A DNA stretch of 38,102 nt from Sphingobacteriales bacterium (GCA_021299095.1 JAJTFW010000010.1:1-38102), one strand, 5' to 3'. Counted from the first letter of the stretch, positions 17,467 through 26,370 are shown. Notes: generated from the letters alone by a model not told the origin. Translations and numbers: made by a program.

Positions 17467-18318
17467 ATGCAAACAGAACACGAGCGTATTATTGATGTCG
17501 AGCAGGTCATCGCGAAAAAAAATCCGAAAATCCTGCGGTGGCTACCAGGATTCGTTTTGCGATACATCAAACGGATCGTACACGAAGACCACATCAACAC
17601 GTTCATCCGGAACCATGGTCACAAGCAATCGTTCGAGTTCATTGACGCCGTCATTAATGATTTCGGCGTGCGTGTCATCAGCAATGGAATCGATCACATC
17701 CCCACGAACAGAGGTTGCATCATCGCGGCAAATCATCCGATTGGCGGATTGGATGCCTTGGCTTTAATGCAGGCGGTTGCCTTGCGCAGAAAAGACCAGG
17801 CATTCATCGTGAACGACGTGCTGATGAATCTGAAAAATCTCAGTGAACTATTTGTGGGTGTGAACAAGCACGGCAAGAACACACAGGAAGCACTTGCCGA
17901 AATCGATCGCCTATATGCAGGTGACGGTGCAGTCCTCATTTTCCCTGCAGGACTTGTGTCGAGGAAACAACACAGTGAAATCATGGACCTCGAATGGAAA
18001 AAAAGCTTCATCACCAAAGCAAGACGATTTTCAAAGCCGATTATCCCCGTCCACATCTCTGGCCGGAATTCGGATTTTTTCTATAACCTTGCCCGCTGGA
18101 GATCCCGACTGGGCATTCGCACCAACATTGAGATGCTTTACCTTATGGACGAAATGTTCAACCAACACGGAAAGAACATCACACTGACCTTCGGTGCGCC
18201 TCTCGAACCAATTCAATTCGACAACTCTAGGTCTGACCGTGAATGGGCCTTGAGGGTCAAGGAACACGTTTACAGCCTGGAGCCTGGCAAGAATCCCAAA
18301 GACCCATTCACACCATGA
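17467..18318 (+). CDS. Lysophospholipid-type acyltransferase (GlsA/OlsA-like, O-acyltransferase)
   Basis: A 283-residue PlsC-superfamily acyltransferase. The acyltransferase block shows ANHPIGGLDALAL (about 88-100), where the catalytic His and Asp are five residues apart instead of the usual four, and LIFPAGLVSRK in place of the common FPEGTRS. I-x-P-V-H-I-SGRNS is the downstream motif. Its stop overlaps the start of an N-acyltransferase-like gene as ATGA. In Bacteroides thetaiotaomicron an adjacent pair of this kind (GlsA/GlsB) makes glycine lipids; in other bacteria OlsA/OlsB make ornithine lipids. I infer that this enzyme esterifies the second acyl chain onto an N-acyl amino acid. The ATG at 17467 gives a clean N terminus; an upstream ATG at 17383 would add 28 residues. 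Confidence 0.8.
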   Translation: MQTEHERIIDVEQVIAKKNPKILRWLPGFVLRYIKRIVHEDHINTFIRNHGHKQSFEFIDAVINDFGVRVISNGIDHIPTNRGCIIAANHPIGGLDALALMQAVALRRKDQAFIVNDVLMNLKNLSELFVGVNKHGKNTQEALAEIDRLYAGDGAVLIFPAGLVSRKQHSEIMDLEWKKSFITKARRFSKPIIPVHISGRNSDFFYNLARWRSRLGIRTNIEMLYLMDEMFNQHGKNITLTFGAPLEPIQFDNSRSDREWALRVKEHVYSLEPGKNPKDPFTP

Positions 18319-19256
18319 CCATCGCCCGGGAGATTATCGCACCTGTCGACAGAAAATTGCTCATTGCGGAATTGACCACTGAGCGCTTTCTGCGTAGCAC
18401 GAACAATGGTGGGAACTTCATTTATAGTGTCAATGCACACAACTCACCGCATGTTCTACAGGAAATCGGAAGGCTGCGTGAAATCACCTTCCGTGCTGCT
18501 GGCGGAGGCACAGGGCTCGACTGCGATCTTGATCACTTTGATACCGACCCAGCCTGCTATGAACAACTCATCGTCTGGAGTCCAGATGACCAGGAAATTA
18601 TGGGTGGGTATCGCTACATCCATTGCGGAAAGTCTACGTTGGGAAGCGATGGTCATCCGGACCTGGCTACTGCAGAGATTTTCAGGTTCTCAGAAGATTT
18701 CATCCACAATTATCTGCCCCATACCATCGAATTGGGCAGGTCATTCGTTCAACCCAAATACCAGCCCCGGCCTGAAAACCGCAAAGGGCTATTCACGCTG
18801 GACAATTTGTGGGATGGTCTTGGCGCGATCCACGTTGACCATCCGGATGTTAAGTGGTTCTTCGGAAAAGTGACCATGTACAGGCATTACAATGCTGAAG
18901 CACGCGATATGATTCTTAGTTTCATGAATCATTACTTTCCGGACCAAGAGAATCTGGTTGTACCACTTTACCCCTTACCGATCACACACGATATGACGTC
19001 CTTCCTCAACGAAATCAAGGATCTTGACTACAAAGAAGGGCACCGCATACTGAACCAGCGCGTAAGGGCACTGGGCGAAAACATTCCACCGTTGGTGAAT
19101 GCATACATGAACCTGAGTCCGACGATGCGCAATTTCGGCACTTCGAGCAATCCGCATTTCGGAGATGTGGAAGAAACAGGGATTCTTGTCACACTGGCTG
19201 ACATTTACCTTTCAAAAAAAGAGCGTCATATCAGCTCGTATCAGAAGGGAAAATAA
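18315..19256 (+). CDS. GNAT-fold N-acyltransferase (GlsB/OlsB-like)
   Basis: A 313-residue protein resembling the hemolysin/OlsB-type acyltransferases of the GNAT superfamily. Recognisable pieces are LREITFRAAGGGTG (about 56-70), a DxDHFDTDPACYEQLIVW segment, a glycine/arginine pocket at EIMGGYRYIHCG, and ELGRSFVQPKYQ, where the GRSFV motif is typical of this group. The predicted role is transfer of a 3-hydroxyacyl chain to the amino group of an amino acid, giving the lyso-aminolipid that the preceding gene product would complete. The four-base overlap with that gene supports joint translation. The substrate amino acid (glycine, ornithine, serine or lysine) cannot be read from sequence. It converges on engB with 10 bases between stops. 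Confidence 0.78.
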   Translation: MTIAREIIAPVDRKLLIAELTTERFLRSTNNGGNFIYSVNAHNSPHVLQEIGRLREITFRAAGGGTGLDCDLDHFDTDPACYEQLIVWSPDDQEIMGGYRYIHCGKSTLGSDGHPDLATAEIFRFSEDFIHNYLPHTIELGRSFVQPKYQPRPENRKGLFTLDNLWDGLGAIHVDHPDVKWFFGKVTMYRHYNAEARDMILSFMNHYFPDQENLVVPLYPLPITHDMTSFLNEIKDLDYKEGHRILNQRVRALGENIPPLVNAYMNLSPTMRNFGTSSNPHFGDVEETGILVTLADIYLSKKERHISSYQKGK

Positions 19257-19266
19257 TGCCTTCAGA

Positions 19267-19884
19267 TCATTCAGCCGTTCCCCACACGGAAAGTACTGAC
19301 TGGATATAGTCCATCAACTCTCCTTTACCAGAACCGGTTTCGGCAGATGTAATCAGGAAGGGTGGTGTCTCCTCCCAACTTTCCAACATAGCAGCACGGA
19401 AAGCTTCCACATTTGAAGCCACCTCGGTACGCGAGGGTTTATCGGATTTCGTAAAGACAATAGCAACCGGGATACCCCGTTCGCCCAACGAACGTAAAAA
19501 CGATAAATCGCTGCGTTGCGGAGGAATCCTGACATCAATCAGAACAAACACACAGAGAAGATTTTCGCGGGTTGTAAGATACTTGCTCAACATCCGCTCC
19601 CAATCTTCGCGTATGGAACGTGAAACTCGGGCAAAACCATAGCCAGGCAAATCGACCAAATACCAAGAAGAATCAATCAGGTAGTGGTTGATTGTACGCG
19701 TCTTTCCCGGCTGTGAAGAAGTGTGGGCGAGTTCTTTCCGGTTCACAAGACAGTTGATCAAAGATGACTTACCAACATTTGATCGTCCGATGAATGCAAG
19801 CTCTGGCATCGCCGGCGCCGGCAACTGATCAACCTGCGATGAACTTTTAACAAACTCCGCTTTCCGTATAATCATGGACCCCAT
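19267..19884 (-). CDS. engB: Ribosome biogenesis GTP-binding protein EngB/YsxC
   Basis: A TRAFAC-class GTPase of 205 residues needed for assembly of the 50S ribosomal subunit. G1 is GRSNVGKSSLIN (about 32-43), G2 the threonine in QPGKTRTINHY, G3 DLPGYGFARVS, G4 TKSDK, and G5 ITSAETGSGK. The N terminus (IIRKAEFVKSS) fits the family from the second ATG at 19875; the first, at 19884, adds only three residues, and either is possible. It lies 21 bases downstream of gldC on the same strand and is probably transcribed with it. Confidence 0.96.
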   Translation of the reverse strand: MGSMIIRKAEFVKSSSQVDQLPAPAMPELAFIGRSNVGKSSLINCLVNRKELAHTSSQPGKTRTINHYLIDSSWYLVDLPGYGFARVSRSIREDWERMLSKYLTTRENLLCVFVLIDVRIPPQRSDLSFLRSLGERGIPVAIVFTKSDKPSRTEVASNVEAFRAAMLESWEETPPFLITSAETGSGKGELMDYIQSVLSVWGTAE

Positions 19885-19905
19885 ATCTAAGCTGCAAAGG
19901 ATTGA

Positions 19906-20256
19906 TTAGCGGATGACCTTTTTTTCACGACCGAAATCGCGGGCAAACTGCCGTATCCGGTCTGCCATTGAAGCATCAGCTGTCGAGCGCTCATAGGTTT
20001 CGGCCATCCCAGCCAGGGTTTCGTAGAAAAAAAAGTCCATTTCCTCGACTGTCATCTCGTGGGTCCACAAATCGATCCGCATGGTGCTTTTCTCAGCTGG
20101 ATCCCATGCAGAAAACATCAGTGAACGGGCTTTCTTCTCCCCTTCCAGTCCGGCATCCTCGGCGTGCCACGCTAGACCGACGGGCTGCTTCTCGGCGTTT
20201 AATTCGACTGCAATCCGGATTTCAGAACGGCGGGCGGGGGTCAGGTCTTTGGACAT
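19906..20256 (-). CDS. gldC: Gliding motility protein GldC
   Basis: A 116-residue cytoplasmic-type protein of the GldC family, known from Flavobacterium johnsoniae gliding. Family segments include SEIRIAVELNAEKQP, LAWHAEDAG, AWDPAEKSTMRIDLWTHEMTVEEM, FFFYETLAGMAETYERST and the closing FARDFGREKK. In F. johnsoniae GldC assists gliding without being an essential T9SS core part, and homologues occur in non-gliding Bacteroidota, so motility cannot be concluded. The frame is open further upstream to 20442 but that part is cysteine-rich, unlike the family, and overlaps the divergent gene; the ATG at 20256 matches GldC and has a TAnnTTTG element 25 bases in front. Confidence 0.93.
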   Translation of the reverse strand: MSKDLTPARRSEIRIAVELNAEKQPVGLAWHAEDAGLEGEKKARSLMFSAWDPAEKSTMRIDLWTHEMTVEEMDFFFYETLAGMAETYERSTADASMADRIRQFARDFGREKKVIR

Positions 20257-20281
20257 GCAGATACAATAAAACGGGTGGCTA

Positions 20282-20289
20282 CAAAGGTA
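20282..20289 (-). promoter_or_regulatory. Putative -7 element for gldC-engB
   Basis: The minus strand reads TACCTTTG, a perfect TAnnTTTG, 25 bases before the gldC ATG. No TTG sits at the ideal -33 distance. It faces away from the element at 20325-20332. Confidence 0.55.
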
Positions 20290-20324
20290 CGGAAAGCAAT
20301 GCGGGAAAGGCGCTTTGAAATACT

Positions 20325-20332
20325 TACCTTCG
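20325..20332 (+). promoter_or_regulatory. Possible -7 element very close to the 20338 start
   Basis: TACCTTCG, one mismatch from TAnnTTTG, ends 5 bases before the ATG at 20338. If used, transcription would begin at about the start codon, giving a leaderless message. The same spacing recurs at nadK (30703-30710). Confidence 0.35.
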
Positions 20333-20337
20333 CAAGG

Positions 20338-23300
20338 ATGCGTAATTCCATCCGATTCAGGCGTATCATTCCGCTTTTCGTATTCATCTGTATGCTTTGC
20401 CCAACAAAGCCAGCAGAGGCGCAATTCACGCGTGGCGTGCAAATGAATTTCGGAAAAAACAGGGTGCAGTACAATGATTTCCTGTGGACATTTTACCGCT
20501 TTAAGTCCTTCGACACCTACTACTACCTAGGGGGGCAGGAGCTTGCGGTATATACTGGACGAACCGCTGAAACCGAAATTGCGGAATTGGAAAAACTGTT
20601 CGATTACCGCATAAACGGACGGTTCCAGTTCATCATTTACAACCGACTTTCGGATTTGAAGCAGAGTAATATCGGGTTGGAAGGCGAAGAACAAAACACC
20701 AACACGGGAGGACTTACGCGCATCATCGGCACCAAAGTGCTATTGTATTTCGATGGCGACTACAGGCACTTTCGGGAACAAATCCGATCGGGACTTACAC
20801 AGGTAATGATCCAGCAACTGATGTACGGTGGAAGTATCAAAGACCGCGTACAAAGTTCTGTGCTACTTCATTTGCCCGATTGGTATTTGAATGGATTGAT
20901 TTTATTTGCCTCCCGCGGTTGGAATGTCGATCTGGACTGCGCAGTTCGTGATGCTATTTTATCAGGCCGATACAAAAACCTGAACAGCCTTTCAGGTGAA
21001 GATGCTTCAATTGCAGGTGCATCTTTGTGGAATTACATCGTAGAGACGTATGGTGCTGGCGCTGTTTCCAACTTGCTTTACATGACGCGTGTCAACCGGA
21101 ACATTGACCAAGGGTTTCTATACGTATTGGGTGTTCCGCTTAAGGACCTCGGGAAGAACTGGAGCCAATACTACACAGAGCTTGCTGCTGCCGATACAGT
21201 CGGACGTGTAATACCAACCAACACCATCCAACTCAGGACACGAAGATCGGGATCCATTGTGAGCCAATTGAGCATGAGCCCTGACGGGCGCCTAGCAGCC
21301 TACGTCACCAATGAATCCGGAAAATACCGCATATGGTTGTATAATACATCCACCAACAAGCGAAAACGCATTTCGAAAGGCGGATACAGAAGTGTAAGGC
21401 AAGACGTGGATTTAAGTTTTCCCAGTCTCGCCTGGCATCCATCGGGGAAATACCTTGCTTCTATCCGTGAACGCAAGGGTAAACTTTGGCTCGATTATCA
21501 CATGGCCGACAACAAGTTCAAGCGGGAATCATCCAAGTTCTTTTATTTTGACAAGGTCCTTGACTTTTCATTCTCATCGGCAGGAACCGAATTCGTATTA
21601 TCGGCAGTACAAAAAGGACAATCCGATCTATTCACATTCAGTCCGCGAACCAAGACCTATACCCGACTAACCGATGACCGTTGGGATGATTTACATCCGC
21701 GCTATGTGCTGGATGACCGATACATTGCATTCAGCTCGACACGAACTGCTGACAGCCTGAAACCAACACCGCTGAGGCAATCAGCAGATTTGGAACGCCC
21801 AGCTTCAACAGATCTTTTCCTGCTTGATGTCGTGAACAAATCACCAAAGCTTATTCCGCTGTCCCAGACGGCGGGAATCAATGAGACCTATCCGTTGGAA
21901 ATCGATGATGCACACTTCGGATTTTTGAGTGATAAAAACGGCATTGTTAACCGCTACGAAGCCCGACTCGACAGCACGATTGCATACATCGACACGACAA
22001 TCCACTACAGATATATCGTGGAGAGCAAACCGATGACTGACTTTTCGTTCAACCTCCTTGAACAGGATGTGACCCGTTTGTCGCCAAGAATCGGATTGCT
22101 GAGCAAGGCTGACAAAAAGTACATCCTGCAGATCATAAATGCGGCCGAATCCGGAACCGAACCTTCTAATCCTTTAAGACCCACTACCCTATCACGCAAA
22201 CTCCGTTCAGAAACCGGATTCGCACCATCGGTAAAAGGCAGCAAAGTGATAACAACCTCCAGTCAGGACGGAGTTGAAAAGGATAGCAGCTTTGCGAAAT
22301 CAGATAGCACTTTGGAATCGCCCAGGCCTCGTATCCTGTTTCAATCCGAGTTCACAGAAAAGCCAGGAGCCCGCAATCAAACCACGAACGAGCCTAGTGT
22401 ACCGGAATCGAACATCATTAGGATAAATTCTTCGTATGGAAACGATACGCTTTCTGTTATTGAACGTAAAACCAACACTACCACCGACTCCGTTGCTTAC
22501 CAATTGCCAAAACAACGCAATTACGAAATAGCATTCGGTCCCAGTTATGTTTTAACGCAGCTTGACAACAATCTCCTCAATGAAACGTATCAGACCTTTA
22601 CGGGAGGAGCCGTTTACTTCACCCCTGGACTGAATGCACTCTTTAAAATCGGGATTAGTGACCTCTTAGATGACTATCGCTTTGTCGGAGGACTTCGTCT
22701 CAGTGGAAACCTGAACTCAAACGAATACTACGTCGGATTCGACAATCTACGTCATCGTCTTGACAAGCAAATTTCGTTCTACAGACAGGCTCGTGAAGAA
22801 TTTACTCCCTTCTCATTCCTGAAAGTCCATACCCATGAGGCGAAATATTCCGTTCGCTGGCCTTTCAGTGACATTACATCACTCAGGGGAATGGTTGCCT
22901 ATCGCCACGACAGAGTCGTAGCCTTGAGTACTGATGCATTCAATCTGGTTGTACCTAATCAATACACCAACCGGATATCCATGCGTACCGAATATGTGTA
23001 TGACAATACGTTGTCAACAGGTCTAAACCTTTACAACGGCACCCGCTTCAAATTATTCGCTGAAGGATTCCGTAGACTCGACGGAGGGTTTCTTGGCGTT
23101 TTGGGTGCAGATATCCGGCACTACACGAAAATCTACAAGCAGTTGATCTGGGCGAACCGCTTTGCCGGTAGCACCTCTTTCGGGGATGAAAAACTAATTT
23201 ATTATTTGGGAAGCACCGATAACGCATTTACGCCAACGGACAATTTCAATACCGAGATTCAGATTGATCGGACTCAACAATACTCCTTTCAAGCACTTGC

Positions 23301-23700
23301 AACCAATCTGAGGGGATTTGTACAGAACATCCGGAACGGTAACAGCTTTGCACTGATAAACAGTGAAATCAGAATACCCGTCTTCCAAGTACTAGTTAAC
23401 AAGCCGATCCGATCCGACTTTGTCCGCAATTTTCAAATCGTCGGTTTTGGTGATATTGGAACTGCATGGACTGGGCCATCGCCATACAGCCGCACGAATG
23501 CACTTTTTCGCAAAGAGTACCCTGGAAATCCGATCAGCATCACTGTGACCAAGGACATCGAGCCGATTGTTGGCGGTTACGGTTTCGGCTTTCGTAGTCG
23601 GGTGCTAGGGTACTTCTTGCGTGCAGATTGGGCTTGGGGAGTTGATGATGGTGCAATCCAGGAACGGATATTCTACTTCTCACTTGGCCTAGATTTTTAA
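20338..23700 (+). CDS. Large outer-membrane protein: peptidase-MA-like, TolB-like propeller and C-terminal barrel-like regions
   Basis: A 1120-residue protein with a signal peptide (cut predicted near AEA-Q, residue 28). Residues about 40-290 look like a degenerate peptidase-MA domain: LPDWYLNGLILFASRGW resembles the P-x-W-x-x-E-G segment after the zinc site, but the HExxH itself is absent (the matching helix reads QVMIQQLMYGG). About 300-560 is a TolB/PD40-type beta-propeller (MSPDGRLAAYVTNES, LAWHPSGKYLASIRE, DDRYIAFSSTRT). A Ser/Thr-rich linker (about 590-725) leads to about 390 residues of alternating strands ending GGYGFGFRSRV and FYFSLGLDF, a BamA/Omp85-like finish with terminal Phe. 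I do not recognise a named gene. The start at 20338 was chosen over 20275 because it begins the signal peptide directly. Confidence 0.75.
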   Translation: MRNSIRFRRIIPLFVFICMLCPTKPAEAQFTRGVQMNFGKNRVQYNDFLWTFYRFKSFDTYYYLGGQELAVYTGRTAETEIAELEKLFDYRINGRFQFIIYNRLSDLKQSNIGLEGEEQNTNTGGLTRIIGTKVLLYFDGDYRHFREQIRSGLTQVMIQQLMYGGSIKDRVQSSVLLHLPDWYLNGLILFASRGWNVDLDCAVRDAILSGRYKNLNSLSGEDASIAGASLWNYIVETYGAGAVSNLLYMTRVNRNIDQGFLYVLGVPLKDLGKNWSQYYTELAAADTVGRVIPTNTIQLRTRRSGSIVSQLSMSPDGRLAAYVTNESGKYRIWLYNTSTNKRKRISKGGYRSVRQDVDLSFPSLAWHPSGKYLASIRERKGKLWLDYHMADNKFKRESSKFFYFDKVLDFSFSSAGTEFVLSAVQKGQSDLFTFSPRTKTYTRLTDDRWDDLHPRYVLDDRYIAFSSTRTADSLKPTPLRQSADLERPASTDLFLLDVVNKSPKLIPLSQTAGINETYPLEIDDAHFGFLSDKNGIVNRYEARLDSTIAYIDTTIHYRYIVESKPMTDFSFNLLEQDVTRLSPRIGLLSKADKKYILQIINAAESGTEPSNPLRPTTLSRKLRSETGFAPSVKGSKVITTSSQDGVEKDSSFAKSDSTLESPRPRILFQSEFTEKPGARNQTTNEPSVPESNIIRINSSYGNDTLSVIERKTNTTTDSVAYQLPKQRNYEIAFGPSYVLTQLDNNLLNETYQTFTGGAVYFTPGLNALFKIGISDLLDDYRFVGGLRLSGNLNSNEYYVGFDNLRHRLDKQISFYRQAREEFTPFSFLKVHTHEAKYSVRWPFSDITSLRGMVAYRHDRVVALSTDAFNLVVPNQYTNRISMRTEYVYDNTLSTGLNLYNGTRFKLFAEGFRRLDGGFLGVLGADIRHYTKIYKQLIWANRFAGSTSFGDEKLIYYLGSTDNAFTPTDNFNTEIQIDRTQQYSFQALATNLRGFVQNIRNGNSFALINSEIRIPVFQVLVNKPIRSDFVRNFQIVGFGDIGTAWTGPSPYSRTNALFRKEYPGNPISITVTKDIEPIVGGYGFGFRSRVLGYFLRADWAWGVDDGAIQERIFYFSLGLDF

Positions 23701-23756
23701 CCTGACGATTGGCCAGAGCTACATTCAACCTACAGAATACTTGACCTTCAACTTCT

Positions 23757-24947
23757 ATGATTCGCCCGGAGCACATTCAAGAACTTGCCGCAACCATTCA
23801 ATTGGATGTTGTAGCACACCGACGGCACCTGCACATGCATCCGGAGCTCTCATTTCATGAGCATAAAACAGCTGCTTATGTTTCGGAGTTTCTGAAAAAA
23901 GCAGGCATTTCATGCTCGGGAGGAATCGCAGGTACGGGTGTGGTAGGAATCATAGAAGGAACGAATCCCGGAAAAAAAGTCGTTGCGCTACGAGCGGACA
24001 TGGATGCCTTACCGATTCATGAACTCGGCTCAGCACCATACAAGAGCCAGAATCCGGGCGTGATGCATGCTTGTGGTCACGATGCGCATACAGCCTCACT
24101 ACTTGGTGCTGCAACAATTCTTAATCGGCTACGCGATCAATTTGAAGGAACTGTAAAGCTCATCTTTCAGCCGGCAGAGGAAAAACTTCCCGGAGGTGCA
24201 TCAATGATGATACAGGAGGGCGTATTGAAAAACCCTACACCCGATTGTATTTTTGGCCAACACGTAATGCCCCATATTCCGGCAGGAAAAGTTGGTTTCC
24301 GATCAGGTACATACATGGCGAGTACCGATGAACTCTACCTAAAGGTTATCGGCAAAGGTGGTCACGGAGCGATGCCACACATGAATATCGATCCGGTCCT
24401 GATCTCGTCTCACCTAATCATAGCCCTTCAGCAAGTAGTTAGCCGAAATGCAAATCCAACCGTCCCCAGTGTACTCTCATTCGGAAAAGTGATTGCTGAT
24501 GGTGCAACGAACGTGATTCCTGATTACGTTCTCATCGAAGGCACCTTCCGTACCCTCAGCGAGTCCTGGAGATCATCTGCACATGATCGCATGACGACAT
24601 TGGCCCATCAACTGGTGGAATCCATGGGTGGCCGCCTGGAGTTTGAAATCAGAAAAGGCTATCCGGTTCTGGTAAACGATTCGGAACTCACTGGGAAAGC
24701 CCGAACCCGTGCCGTTGAATACCTTGGACCAGAAAATGTAACTGATCTCGACATTTGGATGGCTGCCGAAGATTTCGCCTATTACACCCACGAGACCAAG
24801 GCTTGCTTTTACAGACTTGGAACACGGAACGAATCCAAAGGAATCACCTCATCCGTACACACCCCTACATTCGATATTGAAGAAGATGCTCTTCAAATCG
24901 GGTGTGGATTGATGGCCTGGCTGACGATATGCGAGTTGACGGAATAA
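23757..24947 (+). CDS. M20 family metallo-amidohydrolase (M20D type)
   Basis: A 396-residue cytosolic zinc/manganese hydrolase of the M20D group, which includes N-acyl-L-amino-acid, hippurate and IAA-amino-acid hydrolases. Metal-site motifs are MHACGHDAHTA (about 102-112), FQPAEEKLPGGA (catalytic Glu-Glu), the His of FGQHVMPHIPAG and the C-terminal VHTPTFDIEEDAL. GKGGHGAMPH marks the dimerisation/lid domain. It lacks a signal peptide. The sequence does not determine the substrate. It lies 56 bases downstream of the outer-membrane gene on the same strand, so read-through is possible, but no functional link is evident. Confidence 0.93.
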   Translation: MIRPEHIQELAATIQLDVVAHRRHLHMHPELSFHEHKTAAYVSEFLKKAGISCSGGIAGTGVVGIIEGTNPGKKVVALRADMDALPIHELGSAPYKSQNPGVMHACGHDAHTASLLGAATILNRLRDQFEGTVKLIFQPAEEKLPGGASMMIQEGVLKNPTPDCIFGQHVMPHIPAGKVGFRSGTYMASTDELYLKVIGKGGHGAMPHMNIDPVLISSHLIIALQQVVSRNANPTVPSVLSFGKVIADGATNVIPDYVLIEGTFRTLSESWRSSAHDRMTTLAHQLVESMGGRLEFEIRKGYPVLVNDSELTGKARTRAVEYLGPENVTDLDIWMAAEDFAYYTHETKACFYRLGTRNESKGITSSVHTPTFDIEEDALQIGCGLMAWLTICELTE

Positions 24948-25305
24948 AAGCCCCAGATCAAATGAATTGTCTGTGGAAACAAGAAACACAATGCTTATAA
25001 ATCCAAAGGGCGAATGATAGAGTTATACCTCGTCTTGCCTGGAAGCGGAGATTGAAAAAGTCTGATTTTATGTGATGACTGAATGATGAATTCTTTGGAG
25101 TGGATGGAAGCCAGGATAAACTGTTTTATATTTTCCGATACTAAAAAGAGGAAATCCAGTTTGAGGATGGATTCAAAACTGAGACCAGGTTAACTTCTCC
25201 AGTCACTAAGGGGGCCACCGCACCGCCCTCCCCAAAGCAAAGTTCGGGGTATTTTTTAAAACAACCTTCCGATTAGTCGTTTACAAACGGATAAAATCAC
25301 CAACA
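24948..25305. other. Convergent intergenic region without a recognisable gene
   Basis: About 358 bases between the amidohydrolase stop and the fbp stop, visibly more AT-rich than the flanking genes. The only open frame of note is a 36-codon one at 25083-25193 with no family resemblance. A possible terminator lies at 25230-25257. No repeat, tRNA or mobile-element trace was seen. Confidence 0.6.
25230..25257 (+). terminator. Possible intrinsic terminator
   Basis: CCCC (25230-25233) can pair with GGGG (25246-25249), extended by AA/TT across a one-base bulge, followed by a six-T run (25252-25257). The stem is imperfect. It would end plus-strand transcription from the amidohydrolase, though 280 bases after its stop. 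Confidence 0.35.
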
Positions 25306-26346
25306 TTAAGACGCAGTCGTTTCCTGCTCCTGTCGCATATACGCCTCGGCTGTATTAACCAACTCGGGTGAACCAATGAACAAAGGAGTACGCTGATGCA
25401 AGGATTCCGGTTGAAGTTCCAAAATCCGTGTCCTGCCATCGGAGGCCAATCCACCGGCCTGCTCCATAATAAAGGCAAGCGGATTGCATTCATACAGTAA
25501 ACGTAATTTCCCCGATTTCGCTTTTCCGGTAGATGGGTAAATATAAATTCCACCCTTAATCATGTTACGGTGAAAATCCGCGACAAGTGATCCGATGTAG
25601 CGTGTCGTGTATGGACGACCCGTTGACGTATCCTCCTCCTGGCAATAGCGAATAAATGCCTTCACTCCCTCCGGAAAATGAGCATAATTCCCCTCGTTGA
25701 TACTATAAATCTTACCCGATTGCGGGATTTTCATATCGGGATGTGACAGGCAAAACTCACCGATTGAAGGATCGAGTGTGAACCCGTTAACACCACGGCC
25801 TGTGGTATAAACCAACATGGTGCTGGATCCGTAAATTACATACCCAGCCGCAACCTGCTCAGTACCCTTCTGCAAAAAATCCTCCACACGAGCCGAGCCA
25901 TCCACTTCGCTTCTCCTCCGGTAAATGGAGAAGATTGTTCCGATGCTGACATTGACGTCAATGTTGGACGAGCCATCCAAGGGATCGATGCATACAACAT
26001 AGCGGGCATTTTGCGAGACTGAACTACTGATTTCAATCAAGTCTTCGTTTTCCTCACTTGCAATAGCGATACATTCACCACCGGCCCCCAATGCCCGTAT
26101 GAATTGTTCGTTGGCGTACACGTCCAATTTCTTCTGGTCTTCTCCCTGAACGTTGGTCTCCCCATGTTCACCAAGGATATCGGCCAGACCAGCCTTATTC
26201 ACTTCACGGTTAACAAGCTTGGCTGCGATACCGATGTCGCGTAACAAGCGCGATAATTCTCCCTTTGCGTACGGGAAGTCAGCCTGACGCTCAATGATGA
26301 ACTGGCCCAGTGTAACAAACCGCCTGGAAGGAATTAGTGTCGACAT
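25306..26346 (-). CDS. fbp: Fructose-1,6-bisphosphatase, class I
   Basis: A 346-residue gluconeogenic enzyme that hydrolyses fructose-1,6-bisphosphate to fructose-6-phosphate. The metal-binding signature [19 protein letters not shown] (121-139) is intact; upstream [13 protein letters not shown] and ASEENEDL supply further acidic ligands, and [23 protein letters not shown] plus [21 protein letters not shown] form the sugar-phosphate site. Length fits class I enzymes. The ATG at 26346 is preceded by a perfect TAnnTTTG element. It is a single gene, convergent with the amidohydrolase and divergent from the phosphoglycerate dehydrogenase. Confidence 0.98.
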   Translation of the reverse strand: MSTLIPSRRFVTLGQFIIERQADFPYAKGELSRLLRDIGIAAKLVNREVNKAGLADILGEHGETNVQGEDQKKLDVYANEQFIRALGAGGECIAIASEENEDLIEISSSVSQNARYVVCIDPLDGSSNIDVNVSIGTIFSIYRRRSEVDGSARVEDFLQKGTEQVAAGYVIYGSSTMLVYTTGRGVNGFTLDPSIGEFCLSHPDMKIPQSGKIYSINEGNYAHFPEGVKAFIRYCQEEDTSTGRPYTTRYIGSLVADFHRNMIKGGIYIYPSTGKAKSGKLRLLYECNPLAFIMEQAGGLASDGRTRILELQPESLHQRTPLFIGSPELVNTAEAYMRQEQETTAS

Positions 26347-26362
26347 GGTAAAGGGGTATGAA

Positions 26363-26370
26363 CAAAGATA
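26363..26370 (-). promoter_or_regulatory. Putative -7 element for fbp
   Basis: The minus strand reads TATCTTTG, matching TAnnTTTG, 16 bases before the fbp ATG. A TTG occurs only 13 bases upstream, too close for a canonical -33. Confidence 0.5.

Noticed and set aside
20257-20442. Upstream extension of gldC (62 extra codons)
   Set aside because: The added part is Cys-rich, unlike any GldC, covers the gldC -7 element and overlaps the start of the divergent gene.
25083-25193. 36-codon open frame in the amidohydrolase-fbp gap
   Set aside because: It is short, has no clear ribosome-binding site and no recognisable motif; it is likely chance in AT-rich DNA.
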